Shown here piece by piece: positions 25,525 to 36,168 of a stretch of 64,000 bases of DNA (the stretch's first letter is position 1; the number at the start of each line of letters is the position of its first letter). Below the pieces are notes generated by a model. That model ran no database searches and was not told the origin of the DNA. It was given only the letters and a program-made list of their open reading frames with translations. Made by a program: the position numbers and the translations under genes. Origin of the DNA: Crenobacter oryzisoli (GTDB lineage: Bacteria > Pseudomonadota > Gammaproteobacteria > Burkholderiales > Chromobacteriaceae); NCBI RefSeq assembly GCF_030385785.1, contig NZ_JAUEDK010000004.1, positions 62,001-126,000 on the forward strand, written 5' to 3'.

Positions 25525-27312
25525 GTGTCGCTTGCCTATACGATCCGTGCCGCGTCCTGCGAAGCGCACCGTTTCGAGGTTACCCTCACCCTAGCCCGTC
25601 CTGCTAAGCAAGGACAGATTTTCCGTTTGCCGACCTGGATTCCCGGCAGTTATATGATCCGTGAATTTGCTCGCCACATCGTCGCCTTGCGGGCCGAGGC
25701 GGGCGGCAAGCCGGTCGCAATCACCCAGCTTGACAAGGCGACCTGGCAGGCTGAGCCGGTGAAGGGGGAACTGACGCTGCACTACGAAGTGTATGCATTC
25801 GACCTGTCGGTACGGGGCGCCTACCTGGATACCTCGCGCGGCTTCTTCAACGGCACCAGCGTGTTCCTGTCCGCCGACGGTTACGAGAGCGGGCCGTGCG
25901 AGGTGGAGATCCTGGCGCCTAAGGGCAAGGCCTACGAGGAATGGAAGGTGGCGACCGCGCTGACCGCGGTGGACGTGAAAAAGAAGTCCGGTTTTGGCCG
26001 GTATCGCGCCGCGAATTATGACGAGTTGATCGACCATCCGGTCGAGCTCGGCGAGTTCGAACGGGTCAGCTTCAAGGCTTGCGGCGTACCACATGAATTC
26101 GTGGTGTCGGGTCGATACAAGGCCAACCTGAAGCGTTTGGTGGCCGATACCAAAAAGATATGCGAGTGGCAGATCAAGCTGTTTGGCGAACCGGCGCCAT
26201 TCGACCACTACGTGTTTATGCTGTTCGTCGGCGACAACATCTATGGTGGGCTGGAGCATCGCGCCTCGACCGCACTGGTGGCCAACCGCGACGACCTGCC
26301 AGCATCTGGCGCCACAGAGATCAGCGACGGCTATCTGCAGCTCTTGGGCCTGATCAGCCACGAGTATTTCCACAGCTGGAACGTGAAGCGGATGAAGCCG
26401 GCTGCGTTCACCCCGTATGATCTGACTCGCGAGAACCACACCACGCTGCTGTGGGCATTCGAGGGTATCACCTCCTATTATGACGACCTGGCGCTGTTGC
26501 GCGCCGGACTGATCGACGAGAACCGCTACCTGGGCCTGGTCGCCAAGGTGATTACCGGTGTCGAGCGCGGCGCCGGGCGACTGAAGCAGACCCTGGTCGA
26601 CTCCAGTCTCACCGCCTGGACCAAGTACTACCGCCAAGACGAGAACAGCCCGAACGCGATCGTCAGCTACTATACCAAGGGCTCACTGGTGGCCTTGGCG
26701 CTCGATTTGTTGATCCGCCGCGATACCCAGGGCCGCCAGTCGCTCGATGATGTGATGCGCGCGTTGTGGGCGAAGTGGCTGGCCGACGGCAAGGGCCTGG
26801 CCGAAGATGAGTGGGAGCAAGTCGCTGCCGAAGTGACCGGCCTCGACCTGAAACCGTTCTTCGACCTGGCGCTGCGTTCGACTGCCGAGCTGCCGTTGGC
26901 CGAGCTGCTGGCGACGCAGGGCATCGATCTGGCGCTGACCCCGGCCGAATCCGCCTCTGACCGAGGCGGCGTGGTCGAATCTATTGACACCAAGGCGCGG
27001 GGTCGCGCCACGCTCGGCGTGAAGACCGCAGCCGACCCGCTCGGCCTGAAACTCGTCAACGTGTTCGACGGCGGAGCAGCGCAGGCGGCCGGGCTGTCCG
27101 GCGGCGACGTGCTGATCGCGGTGGACGGCCTGAAGGCGGCCGACCTGGACCGTCAACTCGCCCGCTTCGAGCCGGGCGACACGGTGCGCTTGTATGCGTT
27201 CCGTCGCGACGAGCTGCAGGTGGTCGACGCCAAGCTGCTTCCGACGCCGGCTGATACCTGTCGGCTGCGCCGCATCCCGGACGCCGGGGCCGCCTGGCCG
27301 AGCCACGGCTGA
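25525..27312 (+). CDS. M61 family glycyl aminopeptidase with PDZ domain
   Basis: 595 residues. An N-terminal beta domain (RLPTWIPGSYMIREFARHIV) leads to the metalloprotease core with zinc motif H279-E-Y-F-H283 (SHEYFHSWNVKRMKP) and third ligand E313 in LLWAFEGITSYYDD. A PDZ domain occupies about residues 500-580 (GGAAQAAGLSGGDVLIAVDG). This is the layout of the glycine-preferring M61 aminopeptidases. No signal peptide is seen. The start is GTG 25525 with a gaggt Shine-Dalgarno 7 bp before. It precedes pepN by 100 bp, so two aminopeptidases sit together. Confidence 0.9.
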   Translation: MSLAYTIRAASCEAHRFEVTLTLARPAKQGQIFRLPTWIPGSYMIREFARHIVALRAEAGGKPVAITQLDKATWQAEPVKGELTLHYEVYAFDLSVRGAYLDTSRGFFNGTSVFLSADGYESGPCEVEILAPKGKAYEEWKVATALTAVDVKKKSGFGRYRAANYDELIDHPVELGEFERVSFKACGVPHEFVVSGRYKANLKRLVADTKKICEWQIKLFGEPAPFDHYVFMLFVGDNIYGGLEHRASTALVANRDDLPASGATEISDGYLQLLGLISHEYFHSWNVKRMKPAAFTPYDLTRENHTTLLWAFEGITSYYDDLALLRAGLIDENRYLGLVAKVITGVERGAGRLKQTLVDSSLTAWTKYYRQDENSPNAIVSYYTKGSLVALALDLLIRRDTQGRQSLDDVMRALWAKWLADGKGLAEDEWEQVAAEVTGLDLKPFFDLALRSTAELPLAELLATQGIDLALTPAESASDRGGVVESIDTKARGRATLGVKTAADPLGLKLVNVFDGGAAQAAGLSGGDVLIAVDGLKAADLDRQLARFEPGDTVRLYAFRRDELQVVDAKLLPTPADTCRLRRIPDAGAAWPSHG

Positions 27313-27412
27313 CCGGCCGTATCCTGTCGCCGGCTAGCGTGCCGGCGGCGCTCTGTACCCGGCCGCTCGCGTAGCGGCGCCGGGCATGTAACTGTGAGAA
27401 GAAGAGTACGCG

Positions 27413-30049
27413 ATGGCCAAGCACGATACCTCCACGCCTCAAGTCCACTACCTCAAGGACTACACTCCTCCGTCCTATCTGATCGATAAGGTCGACCTGA
27501 CTTTTGACATCCAGGACGAAGCCACCCGCGTCAAATCGCGGCTGGTGCTCAGTCGCCATCCCCAGGCGGCGGCAAGTGGCGAACTGGTGCTGCACGGATC
27601 GGCCCGGCTGCTCAGCCTGACGCTCGATGGCGACAGGTTGGCCGAAGACCGCTTCCGTCTGGAAGAGGACCTGCTGACGCTGACCGGCTTGCCGGACGGC
27701 TTCATCCTCGAAGTGGAAACCGAACTGGAGCCGGCGAGCAACGCCTCGCTGATGGGCTTGTATGCCAGCAACGGCAACCTGTTCACCCAGTGCGAACCCG
27801 AGGGCTTCCGCAAGATCACCTACTACCTTGATCGCCCGGACGTGATGTCCAAGTTCACCACCACCATCGTTGCCGACAAGAACAAGTACCCGGTACTGCT
27901 CTCGAACGGCAACAAGGTGGGTGAGGGCATGCTCGACAAGAAGCGCCACTGGGTGAAGTGGGTCGACCCCTACCGAAAGCCGTCCTACCTGTTCGCGCTG
28001 GTGGCCGGCAAGCTGGCGGTGCTGAAGGACCGCTTCGTTACCCAGAGCGGCCGCGCCGTGGCGCTGGAGATCTGGACCGAGCCGGCCGACCAGGACAAGG
28101 CCGCGCACGCGATGGCGTCGCTGAAGCGCGCGATGAAGTGGGACGAGGACCGCTTCGACCTCGAATACGATCTCGACATCTACATGATCGTGGCCGTCGG
28201 TGACTTCAACATGGGGGCGATGGAAAACAAGGGCCTCAACATCTTCAACACCAAGTACGTGCTGGCGCGCAAGGACACGGCCACCGACACCGATTTTGAA
28301 GGTGTCGAGGCGGTGATCGGCCACGAGTACTTCCACAACTGGACCGGCAACCGCGTCACCTGCCGCGACTGGTTCCAGCTGTCGTTGAAGGAAGGCCTGA
28401 CGGTGTTCCGCGACCAGGAGTTTTCGGCCGACATGACCAGCCGCGCGGTCAAGCGCATCGAGGACGTGAAGCAGCTGCGCGCGATGCAGTTCCCGGAGGA
28501 TGCCGGCCCGACCGCACATCCGATCCGTCCGGACAGCTACATCGAGATGAACAACTTCTACACCATGACGGTGTACGAGAAGGGCGCCGAAGTGGTGCGG
28601 ATGTACCAGACGCTGCTCGGTCGCGACGGCTTCAAGAAGGGCATGGAGTTGTACTTCCGTCGCCATGATGGCCAAGCGGTTACCTGCGACGACTTCCGCG
28701 CCGCAATGGCCGACGCCAACGGCGTCAACCTCGACCAGTTCGCGTTGTGGTACAGCCAGGCTGGCACCCCGGTGCTCGATGTGACCGGCGACTACGATCC
28801 GGTCGGCCTGCGCTACACGCTGACCGTGAAGCAAAGTTGCCCGGCCACACCGGGGCAGGAACACAAGCTGCCGTTCCACATTCCGCTGGCGCTCGGCCTG
28901 GTCGGCCGTGACGGCGTTGACCTGCCGCTGCAGCTCGAAGGCGAGGACGAGCCGCAGGGCGTGAGCCGCGTGCTCGACGTGAAATCGGCCGAACAGGCGT
29001 TTACCTTCGTCAATGTCGTCACCGAGCCGGTGCCGTCGCTGTTGCGCGACTTCTCTGCGCCGGTGAAGCTCAATTTCGACTGGCGCGACGACGAGCTGGC
29101 GTTCCTGCTCGCCAACGACAGCGACCCGTTTGCGCGTTGGGAGGCTGGCCAGACGCTGGCGCAAAGGCTGCTGGTTGGCCTGTACCATGATGCACAGGCC
29201 GGCAAGCCGCTGACGCTGTCGACGACTATCGTCGACGCATTTGGCGCGGTGCTGACCGATCTGACCATCGACCCGGCGTTCAAGGCGTTGATGCTGACCC
29301 TGCCGGGCGAGGGTGAGATGCTCGAGTGGCTGGATGCGGCCGACCCGGCGCTGATCCACCAGGTTCGCGAATTCGTGCTGGTCGAGCTGGCGCAGGCGCT
29401 GCGTGGCGACTGGCACGAGGCGTTCGATCTGAATCAGACCCGCGAATACAAGCCGCAGGATGCCGACAAGCGTGCGCTGAAGAACCTTGCGCTGGCAATG
29501 CTCAACCGCCTGCCTGACGACTGGCCGCAGGAAGCGGCGAAGAAGCAATGCTTCGGCGCCGACAACATGACCGACCAGATGGGGGCGCTGGTGGCGTTGA
29601 AGGACTGCGATACCGACGCGCGTACCGAATGCTTCGAGGCGTTTGACGAGCGCTGGGCCGACGATGCGCTGGTGATGGACAAGTATTTCGCGCTGATCGC
29701 TTCAAGCCAGCTGTCGTGCACGCTGGAACATGTGCAGAACGCGCTGGAACACCCGGCGTTCTCGCTGAAGAATCCGAACAAGGCGCGTTCGCTGATCGGC
29801 ACCTTCGGTCGCAACCTGCCGCTCTTCCACGCTGCAGACGGCTCTGGCTATCGCTTCGTCGCCGACCAGGTGCTGGCGATCGACGCGTTCAACCCGCAGG
29901 TGGCAAGCCGGCTGGTTCAGGCGTTCAACCGCTGGAAGAAGGTCGAGCCGGCGCGCCAGGCGCTGATGAGGGCCGAGCTGGAACGTATCCACGGTTCGGA
30001 TGGCCTGTCCAAGGACGTCTACGAAATCGTCTCGAAGAACCTGGGCTGA
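27413..30049 (+). CDS. pepN: PepN, M1 family aminopeptidase N
   Basis: 878 residues, matching the usual PepN length of about 870-890. The substrate-binding [12 protein letters not shown] motif and zinc site H304-E-Y-F-H308 with E327 ([21 protein letters not shown]) are intact, followed by the catalytic-domain Tyr region [17 protein letters not shown]. The alpha-helical C-terminal domain begins near residue 560. It removes N-terminal residues from cytosolic peptides. A good Shine-Dalgarno (agaagag) precedes the ATG. Long open frames on the opposite strand are artefacts of GC bias. Confidence 0.97.
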   Translation: MAKHDTSTPQVHYLKDYTPPSYLIDKVDLTFDIQDEATRVKSRLVLSRHPQAAASGELVLHGSARLLSLTLDGDRLAEDRFRLEEDLLTLTGLPDGFILEVETELEPASNASLMGLYASNGNLFTQCEPEGFRKITYYLDRPDVMSKFTTTIVADKNKYPVLLSNGNKVGEGMLDKKRHWVKWVDPYRKPSYLFALVAGKLAVLKDRFVTQSGRAVALEIWTEPADQDKAAHAMASLKRAMKWDEDRFDLEYDLDIYMIVAVGDFNMGAMENKGLNIFNTKYVLARKDTATDTDFEGVEAVIGHEYFHNWTGNRVTCRDWFQLSLKEGLTVFRDQEFSADMTSRAVKRIEDVKQLRAMQFPEDAGPTAHPIRPDSYIEMNNFYTMTVYEKGAEVVRMYQTLLGRDGFKKGMELYFRRHDGQAVTCDDFRAAMADANGVNLDQFALWYSQAGTPVLDVTGDYDPVGLRYTLTVKQSCPATPGQEHKLPFHIPLALGLVGRDGVDLPLQLEGEDEPQGVSRVLDVKSAEQAFTFVNVVTEPVPSLLRDFSAPVKLNFDWRDDELAFLLANDSDPFARWEAGQTLAQRLLVGLYHDAQAGKPLTLSTTIVDAFGAVLTDLTIDPAFKALMLTLPGEGEMLEWLDAADPALIHQVREFVLVELAQALRGDWHEAFDLNQTREYKPQDADKRALKNLALAMLNRLPDDWPQEAAKKQCFGADNMTDQMGALVALKDCDTDARTECFEAFDERWADDALVMDKYFALIASSQLSCTLEHVQNALEHPAFSLKNPNKARSLIGTFGRNLPLFHAADGSGYRFVADQVLAIDAFNPQVASRLVQAFNRWKKVEPARQALMRAELERIHGSDGLSKDVYEIVSKNLG

Positions 30050-30083
30050 ACCTGAGGCGGGCGATGGCCCGCCGCTGACCAAG

Positions 30084-30112
30084 ACGGCCCGGCATCTGCC
30101 GGGCCGTTGTTT
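30084..30112 (+). terminator. Intrinsic terminator of pepN
   Basis: 10-bp stem acggcccggc / gccgggccgt, loop atct, then tgtttt. Confidence 0.85.
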
Positions 30113-30166
30113 TGTGTCCAGTTAAATTAATTGTCATAAGCGGCCGTCGACCAAGGGGAGGAAGTG

Positions 30167-31099
30167 ATGACGATGGGCAAGGGGCGGGCCGGCACACTGT
30201 TGCTGCTGGTTGCGCTGTGGGGCATCTGGGGCTACACCTGGGTGCTGTCGAAGGTCGCGCTGGCCTACGTCGGACCGATCGATTTAGTGCTGCTGCGGGG
30301 TGCGCTCGGGCTGGCGACACTGCTGGCCTGCTTGCTGCTCAGCGGTCGGCGATTGACCCCACCGCCGTTACTGCCGACCTTCTGGCTCGGCGTGACGCAG
30401 ACTTTCGGCTTCAATGTCTTGTCCAGCTTGGCACTATTGAGTGGCGGTGCCGGCAAGGTGTCGGTGCTGACCTATACCATGCCGTTCTGGACGGTGTTGC
30501 TGGCTCAGGCCTGTCTTGGGGAACGAGTACGCCAGCCACAATGGCTGGCCCTCACCATCGCGCTGGCGGGGCTCATCGGTGTGCTCGAGCCGTGGCATGG
30601 CATGACGCTGAGGTTGGCCGAAATACTGGCGGTCGGTACCGGGCTCTCTTGGGCGATCGCGAACATCCTCGCCAAGCGAATGCGCATTCGTCAGCCGCGC
30701 CTCGATGTGCTCAACCTGACCTTCTGGCAGATGCTGTTCGGCTACCTGCCCATGCTGCTGGTGGCCTGCTGGCTGCCGCAGCGCACGATCGACTGGTCGC
30801 CGACGCTGCTGACGGTGCTGGTGTTCACCGGCATCGGCGCCTCGGGGTTGGGCTGGCTGCTGTGGATGATCCTGCTCGGCCGGCTCAGTGCCGGCACTGC
30901 TAGCCTCAACATCCTGGCGGTGCCGACGGTCGCGGTGGCACTGTCGGCTTGGCAATTGAACGAGTGGCCTCGTCCGGCCGAGGCGGCCGGCATGGGGTTG
31001 ATCGCTATCGCGCTGGCACTGCTGGCAGGGAGCACGCTGTGGCAGGAGTGGCGCGAGCGGCGTCTGGCGCCGTGTGGTGAACTGGTCTCGATGAAGTAG
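30167..31099 (+). CDS. EamA/DMT family transporter
   Basis: 310 residues with about ten membrane helices arranged as two EamA repeats (about 8-140 and 155-295). The first begins LLLLVALWGIWGYTWVLSKVAL-like and the second contains AEILAVGTGLSWAIANILAKR. The family exports amino acids and metabolites; the substrate is unknown. ATG 30167 has ggggagg 5-6 bp upstream; GTG 30164 is too close and ATG 30173 is possible. It is monocistronic. Confidence 0.85.
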   Translation: MTMGKGRAGTLLLLVALWGIWGYTWVLSKVALAYVGPIDLVLLRGALGLATLLACLLLSGRRLTPPPLLPTFWLGVTQTFGFNVLSSLALLSGGAGKVSVLTYTMPFWTVLLAQACLGERVRQPQWLALTIALAGLIGVLEPWHGMTLRLAEILAVGTGLSWAIANILAKRMRIRQPRLDVLNLTFWQMLFGYLPMLLVACWLPQRTIDWSPTLLTVLVFTGIGASGLGWLLWMILLGRLSAGTASLNILAVPTVAVALSAWQLNEWPRPAEAAGMGLIAIALALLAGSTLWQEWRERRLAPCGELVSMK

Positions 31100-31326
31100 G
31101 GCGGGCCAGGCAGGATCCGGATTTGACGAGGCCGGCCCGGCCGCGTCTAGGTATCTGCGCTGACCTGCCTCAACGTTCCTCGCCGCGGGCTGGCCAAGCG
31201 TCCTCCCCCCCCTCCATTTGCTAGTGGCGGCATGTCGACTTGACGCGTTCATTCCATCCAGTAATGATTCAAGCGTTTGCTTGATTTTCTGCGCAAGACG
31301 GCTGACGCACGAATACGAGGATGGGG

Positions 31327-32247
31327 ATGGAGATTCAGGAAAGCGATCTGTGGGTGCCGGTTGGCAGCGGAGGCGACCGACTCTACATCAGGAGGCTACA
31401 GGGCTCGGTCAACGGCGAAGCCGTGCTGATGGTGCACGGGGTGATGGCAAATGGGCGCATTTTCTACACTGACAGCGGCAAGGGCTTGGCGCCATTTCTG
31501 GCGCGCGCCGGTTTTGATGTGTACGTTGCCGATCTGCGCGGTCGTGGTCGCAGCACGCCGAAGATCGATCGCCAGGCCCGCCACGGCCAGACCGAGATTA
31601 TCCGCGAAGATATCCCGGCGCTGTTCGAGGCGATCCGTCGTGAACGAGGCGAGGTGCCGGTGCACTGTCTGGCCCACTCCTGGGGCGGGGTGCATATGAC
31701 TAGCAGCCTGCTTTGGCAGCCGGCGCTGATCGAGCGAGTGAAATCCTGCGTCTGGTTCGGCAGCAAGCGCAGCATCCGCGTGTTCAACCTCAACAAGCTG
31801 TTCGAGGTCGACCTGTTGTGGAACCGCATCGCCCGCTGGGTGATCCGCCGCTATGGCTATCTGCCGGCGACGCGGATGCGCCTCGGTGCCGACGACGAAA
31901 CCGACCGCAGTCACTACCAGAGCATGCAGTGGGCCAAGCCGCTACCCTGGGTGGACGACGATGGCTTCAACTATGCCAACGCGGCACGCCGCCACCCGCT
32001 GCCGCCGACGCTGTACTTCGCCGCCCAGAACGACCCCTGCCGCGGCCATCCGCATGATGTTGCGCGCTTTCGCGACGAGTGCGCCGCGCCGCTCGGCGTG
32101 GTGCACCGGCTCGGCCGCGCCACTGGTCATCGCCACGATTACGACCATGTGTCGCTGCTGACCCATCCGGACGCGCCGGACGACCACTTCCCGTTGGTGC
32201 TGGACTGGTTGGCCGGTCGCTACGAGACGGTGGCGGAGCGCCGCTGA
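31327..32247 (+). CDS. Alpha/beta hydrolase
   Basis: 306 residues with the alpha/beta-hydrolase fold. The oxyanion region is VLMVHGVMANGRIFY, the next strand gives VYVADLRGRGRST, and the nucleophile elbow is HCLAHSWGGVHM (Ser about residue 118). The catalytic His is probably in the C-terminal HDYDHVSLLTHP. An EIQESDLWVPV start fits ATG 31327, with gagg 6 bp upstream. The product is cytosolic, and its substrate is unknown. A terminator follows, shared with the convergent regulator gene. Confidence 0.8.
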   Translation: MEIQESDLWVPVGSGGDRLYIRRLQGSVNGEAVLMVHGVMANGRIFYTDSGKGLAPFLARAGFDVYVADLRGRGRSTPKIDRQARHGQTEIIREDIPALFEAIRRERGEVPVHCLAHSWGGVHMTSSLLWQPALIERVKSCVWFGSKRSIRVFNLNKLFEVDLLWNRIARWVIRRYGYLPATRMRLGADDETDRSHYQSMQWAKPLPWVDDDGFNYANAARRHPLPPTLYFAAQNDPCRGHPHDVARFRDECAAPLGVVHRLGRATGHRHDYDHVSLLTHPDAPDDHFPLVLDWLAGRYETVAERR

Positions 32248-32270
32248 GCCCGCTTCGGCCAAGCTGTTGC

Positions 32271-32309
32271 CAAAACAAAACAGCCCGCCCGGTTTCCCGG
32301 ACGGGCTGT
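32271..32309. terminator. Terminator between convergent hydrolase and IclR genes
   Basis: Interrupted stem acagcccg-c-ccgg / ccgg-a-cgggctgt with a short loop (32280-32309). On the minus strand it runs into ttttgtttt, so it mainly serves the regulator gene. Confidence 0.85.
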
Positions 32310-32327
32310 CGTCATTGGGCCGTACGC

Positions 32328-33182
32328 TCAGGCCGCCTGGGCGACCGGGCGCGGATGGCCGCTGTAGGCGAGGGTGATGTCCTCGGCTGCCTGTACCACC
32401 AGCGAGCCCAGGTGCACGACGCGCTCGTCTGGGATGCGCGACTTCGGGCCGGACACCGAGACCGCCGCGAACGGCTCCTTGTTCTCGTTGTAGATGCACG
32501 CCGCCACGCAACGCAGGCCGACTGCGTGCTCCTCGTCGTCGAACGAGTAGCCCTGGCGGCGGATGCGCGCCAGTTCTTCCTTCAGGCGGGCCGGGGTGTT
32601 GATCGTGCTGTCGGTGTACTGCGGCAGGCCGGTTTTGTGCAGTACGCGCGTCACTTCCACGTCGTCCAGCGTGGCGAGGAAGGCCTTGCCACCACCGGAG
32701 GCGTGCATCGGCAGGCGCCCGCCAATCGGTGCCAGCATTCGCATCAGTTCGCGGCACTGCACCTGGCCGATCATCACTGCCTGGCATTCTTCGTCGTCGA
32801 ACACCAGAAGGTTGGCGGTCTCGCCGGACTGTTCCATCAGGCGGCGCAGGATCGGGTGTGCGATCGACATCAGGTCGCGGCTGCCGAGGAAGCCGCTGCC
32901 CACGGTGAATGCCCGCACGCCGATCGTCCACAGGCCCAGGTCGCCGACCTGCTGCACGAAGCCCATCTGTTGCATCGTGGTCAGCAGGCGGTGCGTGGTC
33001 GAGTTGGGCAGCCCGACTTGCAGCGCGAGGTCGGTCAGCGTGACCCCTGCCGGAGATTCGGTAATGCGTTCCATCAGCAACAGGCCGCGGGTCAGCGACT
33101 GTACCTGGCCGACGCTCGATGTGGTGCCGTCGGCGGGCCGCCCGCGTGGGTTTCGCTTGGTAGCCGTAGTGCCGTTTGCCAT
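32328..33182 (-). CDS. allR: IclR-family regulator, AllR-like
   Basis: 284 residues. After a basic N-terminal tail comes the winged helix-turn-helix (about 24-90: VQSLTRGLLLMERITESPAG, VGLPNSTTHRLLTTMQQMGF). The IclR effector domain follows (about 100-275), with GRLPMHASGGGKAFLATLDD and the C-terminal VAACIYNENKEPFAAVSVSGP. Divergent placement from gcl matches AllR, the glyoxylate/allantoin-responsive repressor of glyoxylate-pool genes. The assignment rests on family plus context. A GGAA-N5-TTCC site lies in the shared promoter region. Confidence 0.8.
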   Translation of the reverse strand: MANGTTATKRNPRGRPADGTTSSVGQVQSLTRGLLLMERITESPAGVTLTDLALQVGLPNSTTHRLLTTMQQMGFVQQVGDLGLWTIGVRAFTVGSGFLGSRDLMSIAHPILRRLMEQSGETANLLVFDDEECQAVMIGQVQCRELMRMLAPIGGRLPMHASGGGKAFLATLDDVEVTRVLHKTGLPQYTDSTINTPARLKEELARIRRQGYSFDDEEHAVGLRCVAACIYNENKEPFAAVSVSGPKSRIPDERVVHLGSLVVQAAEDITLAYSGHPRPVAQAA

Positions 33183-33412
33183 CTACTCAGCTCTCGTCAA
33201 AGTTGGACAGAATCCCCTCGTCATCGACTGGAAAGGCCTTTCGATCAAAGGGGTGGACTGGTTTCGGCCATTTTAGCACGGCTGGCCACGACATTTTGTG
33301 CCGCTTATCGCTCCTTGCACAACGCGCTTGATACTTTGGGAGCTAAGTCCGTATTTACATCACTCTGTAACACGCTAAAAGTATAGCTCTACATAGAGTT
33401 TTGCAAAAAAAT

Positions 33413-33425
33413 GGAATCTGTTTCC
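33413..33425. promoter_or_regulatory. Candidate AllR/IclR operator upstream of gcl
   Basis: Inverted repeat GGAA-TCTGT-TTCC, eight bases upstream of the gcl -35 hexamer. IclR-type operators often contain GGAA/TTCC half-sites. The surrounding 345-bp gap (33183-33527) is the shared allR-gcl promoter region and holds no gene. Confidence 0.5.
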
Positions 33426-33433
33426 GAAATAAT

Positions 33434-33462
33434 TTGACACCTGTTGGCGGTTGCGGGATAGT
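33434..33462 (+). promoter_or_regulatory. Sigma-70 promoter of the gcl operon
   Basis: -35 TTGACA (33434-33439), 17-bp spacer, -10 GATAGT (33457-33462), placing the start about 60 bp before the gcl ATG. Confidence 0.7.
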
Positions 33463-33527
33463 GACATCCGAGATTCAGAAACCTTTCGCCAAATCATGCG
33501 CGGATAACGTGTGAGGGAGATCACAGC

Positions 33528-35273
33528 ATGGCCAAGATGAGAGCAATTGAAGCAGCCGTTCACGTGCTGCGTAAGGAAGGCGTTGACATCGCGTTCGGCG
33601 TGCCAGGTGCAGCCATCAACCCTTTGTATGCGGCAATGAAGAAAGTCGGTGGCATTGACCACGTGCTGGCTCGCCACGTTGAGGGCGCCTCGCACATGGC
33701 CGAGGGTTACACCCGCGCCAATCCGGGCAACATCGGTATTTGTATCGGTACCTCCGGCCCGGCCGGCACCGACATGATCACCGGCCTGTACTCTGCGTCG
33801 GCTGACTCGATCCCCATCCTGTGTATCACTGGCCAAGCACCGCGTGCTCGTATGCACAAGGAAGACTTCCAGGCCGTGGACATCAAGGAAATCGCCAAGC
33901 CGGTTTCCAAGTGGGCCACCACCGTGATGGAGCCGGCCCAGGTGCCGCGCGCCTTCCAGCAAGCATTCCACGTGATGCGTTCGGGCCGTCCGGGTCCGGT
34001 GCTGATCGACCTGCCGTTCGACGTGCAGATGGCCGAGATCGAATTCGATCCGGACACCTACGAACCGCTGGCCGCCTACAAGCCGACCGCTTCGCGTGCC
34101 CAGGTTGAAAAGGCACTGTCGTTCCTGCTCGAATCCGAGCGTCCGCTGATCGTGTCCGGCGGTGGCGTGATCAACGCCGATGCGGCTGCGCTGCTGACCG
34201 AGTTCGCCGAGATCGTCAACGTGCCGGTGATCCCGACCCTGATGGGCTGGGGCACCATTCCGGACGACCACCCGCTGATGGCCGGTATGGTCGGTCTGCA
34301 GACCTCACACCGCTACGGCAACGCCACCTTGCTCGAGTCCGACTTCGTGTTTGGTATCGGTAACCGTTGGGCCAACCGCCACACCGGTTCGGTCGACGTG
34401 TACACCAAGGGCCGCAAGTTCGTACACATCGACATCGAGCCGACCCAGATCGGCCGCGTGTTCTCGCCGGACTACGGCATCGTGTCCGACGCCAAGGCCG
34501 CGCTGCAGCTGCTGGTTGAAGTGGCCAAGGAATGGAAAGCCGCTGGCCGTCTGCCGGATCGCAAGGCCTGGGTAGAGTCCTGCCAGACCCGCAAGCGCAC
34601 CATGCTGCGCAAGTCGGATTACGACAACGTGCCGGTCAAGCCGATGCGCGTGTACGAAGAAATGAACAAGTTCTTCGGCAAGAACGCTCGCTACGTGTCG
34701 ACCATCGGTCTGTCGCAAATCGCCGCGGCCCAGTTCCTGCACGTCTATAAAGACCGCAACTGGATCAACTGCGGCCAAGCCGGCCCGCTGGGCTGGACCG
34801 TTCCGGCTGCGATCGGTACCAAAGTGGCTGACCGTTCGGCCGACGTGGTGGCGATCTCGGGCGACTATGACTTCCAGTTCATGATCGAAGAACTGGCCGT
34901 TGGCGCACAGTTCAAGGTGCCGTACATCCACGTGGTGGTGAACAACAGCTACCTGGGTCTGATCCGTCAGGCGCAGCGCATGTTCGACATCGACTACCAA
35001 GTGCAGCTGTCGTTCGAGAACGTCAACTCGCCGGAGCTGGGCGCCTACGGCGTCGACCACGTCAAAGTGGTGGAAGGCCTGGGTTGTAAGGCCATCCGCG
35101 TGACCGACCCGAACAAGATCGGCGATGCCTTCGCCGAAGCCCGCCGCCTGATGGCCGAATTCTCGGTGCCGGTTGTGGTCGAAGTAATCCTGGAGCGCGT
35201 GACGAACATCGCCATGGGCACCGAGATCAACGCGATCACCGAGTTCGAAGACGTGCTCGACCTGCCGGTCTAA
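33528..35273 (+). CDS. gcl: Gcl, glyoxylate carboligase
   Basis: 581 residues of the thiamine-diphosphate acetolactate-synthase superfamily, close to the known Gcl size (about 590). The N-terminal PYR domain reads [20 protein letters not shown] with [20 protein letters not shown]. The C-terminal ThDP domain has [20 protein letters not shown] and [20 protein letters not shown]. It condenses two glyoxylates to tartronate semialdehyde and CO2. The position where most relatives have a catalytic Glu is Val in Gcl ([11 protein letters not shown], consistent here). It is first in gcl-hyi-glxR-glycerate kinase. Confidence 0.97.
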   Translation: MAKMRAIEAAVHVLRKEGVDIAFGVPGAAINPLYAAMKKVGGIDHVLARHVEGASHMAEGYTRANPGNIGICIGTSGPAGTDMITGLYSASADSIPILCITGQAPRARMHKEDFQAVDIKEIAKPVSKWATTVMEPAQVPRAFQQAFHVMRSGRPGPVLIDLPFDVQMAEIEFDPDTYEPLAAYKPTASRAQVEKALSFLLESERPLIVSGGGVINADAAALLTEFAEIVNVPVIPTLMGWGTIPDDHPLMAGMVGLQTSHRYGNATLLESDFVFGIGNRWANRHTGSVDVYTKGRKFVHIDIEPTQIGRVFSPDYGIVSDAKAALQLLVEVAKEWKAAGRLPDRKAWVESCQTRKRTMLRKSDYDNVPVKPMRVYEEMNKFFGKNARYVSTIGLSQIAAAQFLHVYKDRNWINCGQAGPLGWTVPAAIGTKVADRSADVVAISGDYDFQFMIEELAVGAQFKVPYIHVVVNNSYLGLIRQAQRMFDIDYQVQLSFENVNSPELGAYGVDHVKVVEGLGCKAIRVTDPNKIGDAFAEARRLMAEFSVPVVVEVILERVTNIAMGTEINAITEFEDVLDLPV

Positions 35274-35295
35274 GCATCACAAGCAATACTAAAGA

Positions 35296-35322
35296 GGCAG
35301 ACTCCGCGATCCGGGGTCTGCC
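35296..35322 (+). other. Hairpin in the gcl-hyi intergenic RNA
   Basis: 10-bp stem ggcagactcc / ggggtctgcc (one G-T pair) with a 7-nt loop and no T-tract. Probably a processing or stability element. Confidence 0.5.
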
Positions 35323-35348
35323 GTCGTAGCGAGTAGAAGGAGAGTGCC

Positions 35349-36128
35349 ATGCCGAAGTTTGCTGCCAACCTGACCATGCTGTTCAACGAAGTCGACTTCG
35401 TGTCGCGCTTCGAGGCAGCCTCCAAAGCCGGTTTCACCGGTGTGGAATACCTGTTCCCGTATGACTTCGACAAGAACCTGTTGGCCGAACAGCTCGACAA
35501 GTTCAAGTTGAAGCAGGTATTGCACAACCTGCCGGCCGGCAACTGGGCCGGTGGCGAGCGCGGCATCGCCTGCCTGCCGGACCGCGTCGGCGAGTTCCAG
35601 GACGGCGTCGGCCGTGCCATCGAATACGCCAAGGCGCTGGGCTGCGAGCAGGTCAACGTGCTGGCCGGTATCACCCCGCAAGGCGTTGATGCCGACAAGG
35701 TGCGCGACACCTTTGTGTCCAACATCAAATTCGCGGCTGACAAGCTCAAGGCAGAGGGGATCAAGCTGTTGATCGAAGCGATCAACACCTTCGACATTCC
35801 TGGCTTCTACGTGTCGGGCACCAAGCAGACGCTGGACCTGATCGCCGCGTCGGGTAGTGACAACATCTTCTACCAGTACGACATCTACCACATGCAGCGC
35901 ATGGAAGGTGAGCTGGCCAACACCATCAAGGCCAACCTACCGAAGATCGCGCACCTGCAGCTGGCGGACAACCCGGGCCGTTTCGAGCCGGGCACTGGTG
36001 AAATCAACTACCCGTTCCTGTTCTCGTTCCTCGACGAGATTGGCTACACCGGCTGGATCGGCTGCGAATACAAGCCGAAAGCCGGCACCGTGGAAGGCCT
36101 CGGCTGGGTCAAGCCTTACCTGGCGTAA
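35349..36128 (+). CDS. hyi: Hyi, hydroxypyruvate isomerase
   Basis: 259 residues, the normal Hyi length, with the xylose-isomerase-like TIM barrel. Recognisable parts are KFAANLTMLFNEVDFVSRF, GVEYLFPYDFDKN, VLHNLPAGNWAGGERGIACL, the metal-binding LLIEAINTFDIPGFYVSG, and the terminal GYTGWIGCEYKP. It interconverts hydroxypyruvate and tartronate semialdehyde. It follows gcl by 75 bp and precedes glxR by 40 bp. The aggagag Shine-Dalgarno lies about 8 bp before the ATG. Confidence 0.95.
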   Translation: MPKFAANLTMLFNEVDFVSRFEAASKAGFTGVEYLFPYDFDKNLLAEQLDKFKLKQVLHNLPAGNWAGGERGIACLPDRVGEFQDGVGRAIEYAKALGCEQVNVLAGITPQGVDADKVRDTFVSNIKFAADKLKAEGIKLLIEAINTFDIPGFYVSGTKQTLDLIAASGSDNIFYQYDIYHMQRMEGELANTIKANLPKIAHLQLADNPGRFEPGTGEINYPFLFSFLDEIGYTGWIGCEYKPKAGTVEGLGWVKPYLA

Positions 36129-36168
36129 CGTTCGCCTCGCTGCAATCAACCTATAAGGAAGCAAGACA

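Noticed and set aside
25355-25594. Small open frame across the 21-bp tandem repeat
   Set aside because: It has a repetitive peptide caused by the duplication, no Shine-Dalgarno and overlaps the M61 start in another frame.
27056-29548. An 830-codon open frame antisense to pepN
   Set aside because: It mirrors the codon positions of pepN, has no recognisable domain and is rich in Arg/His/Gln as expected for antisense of GC-rich coding DNA.
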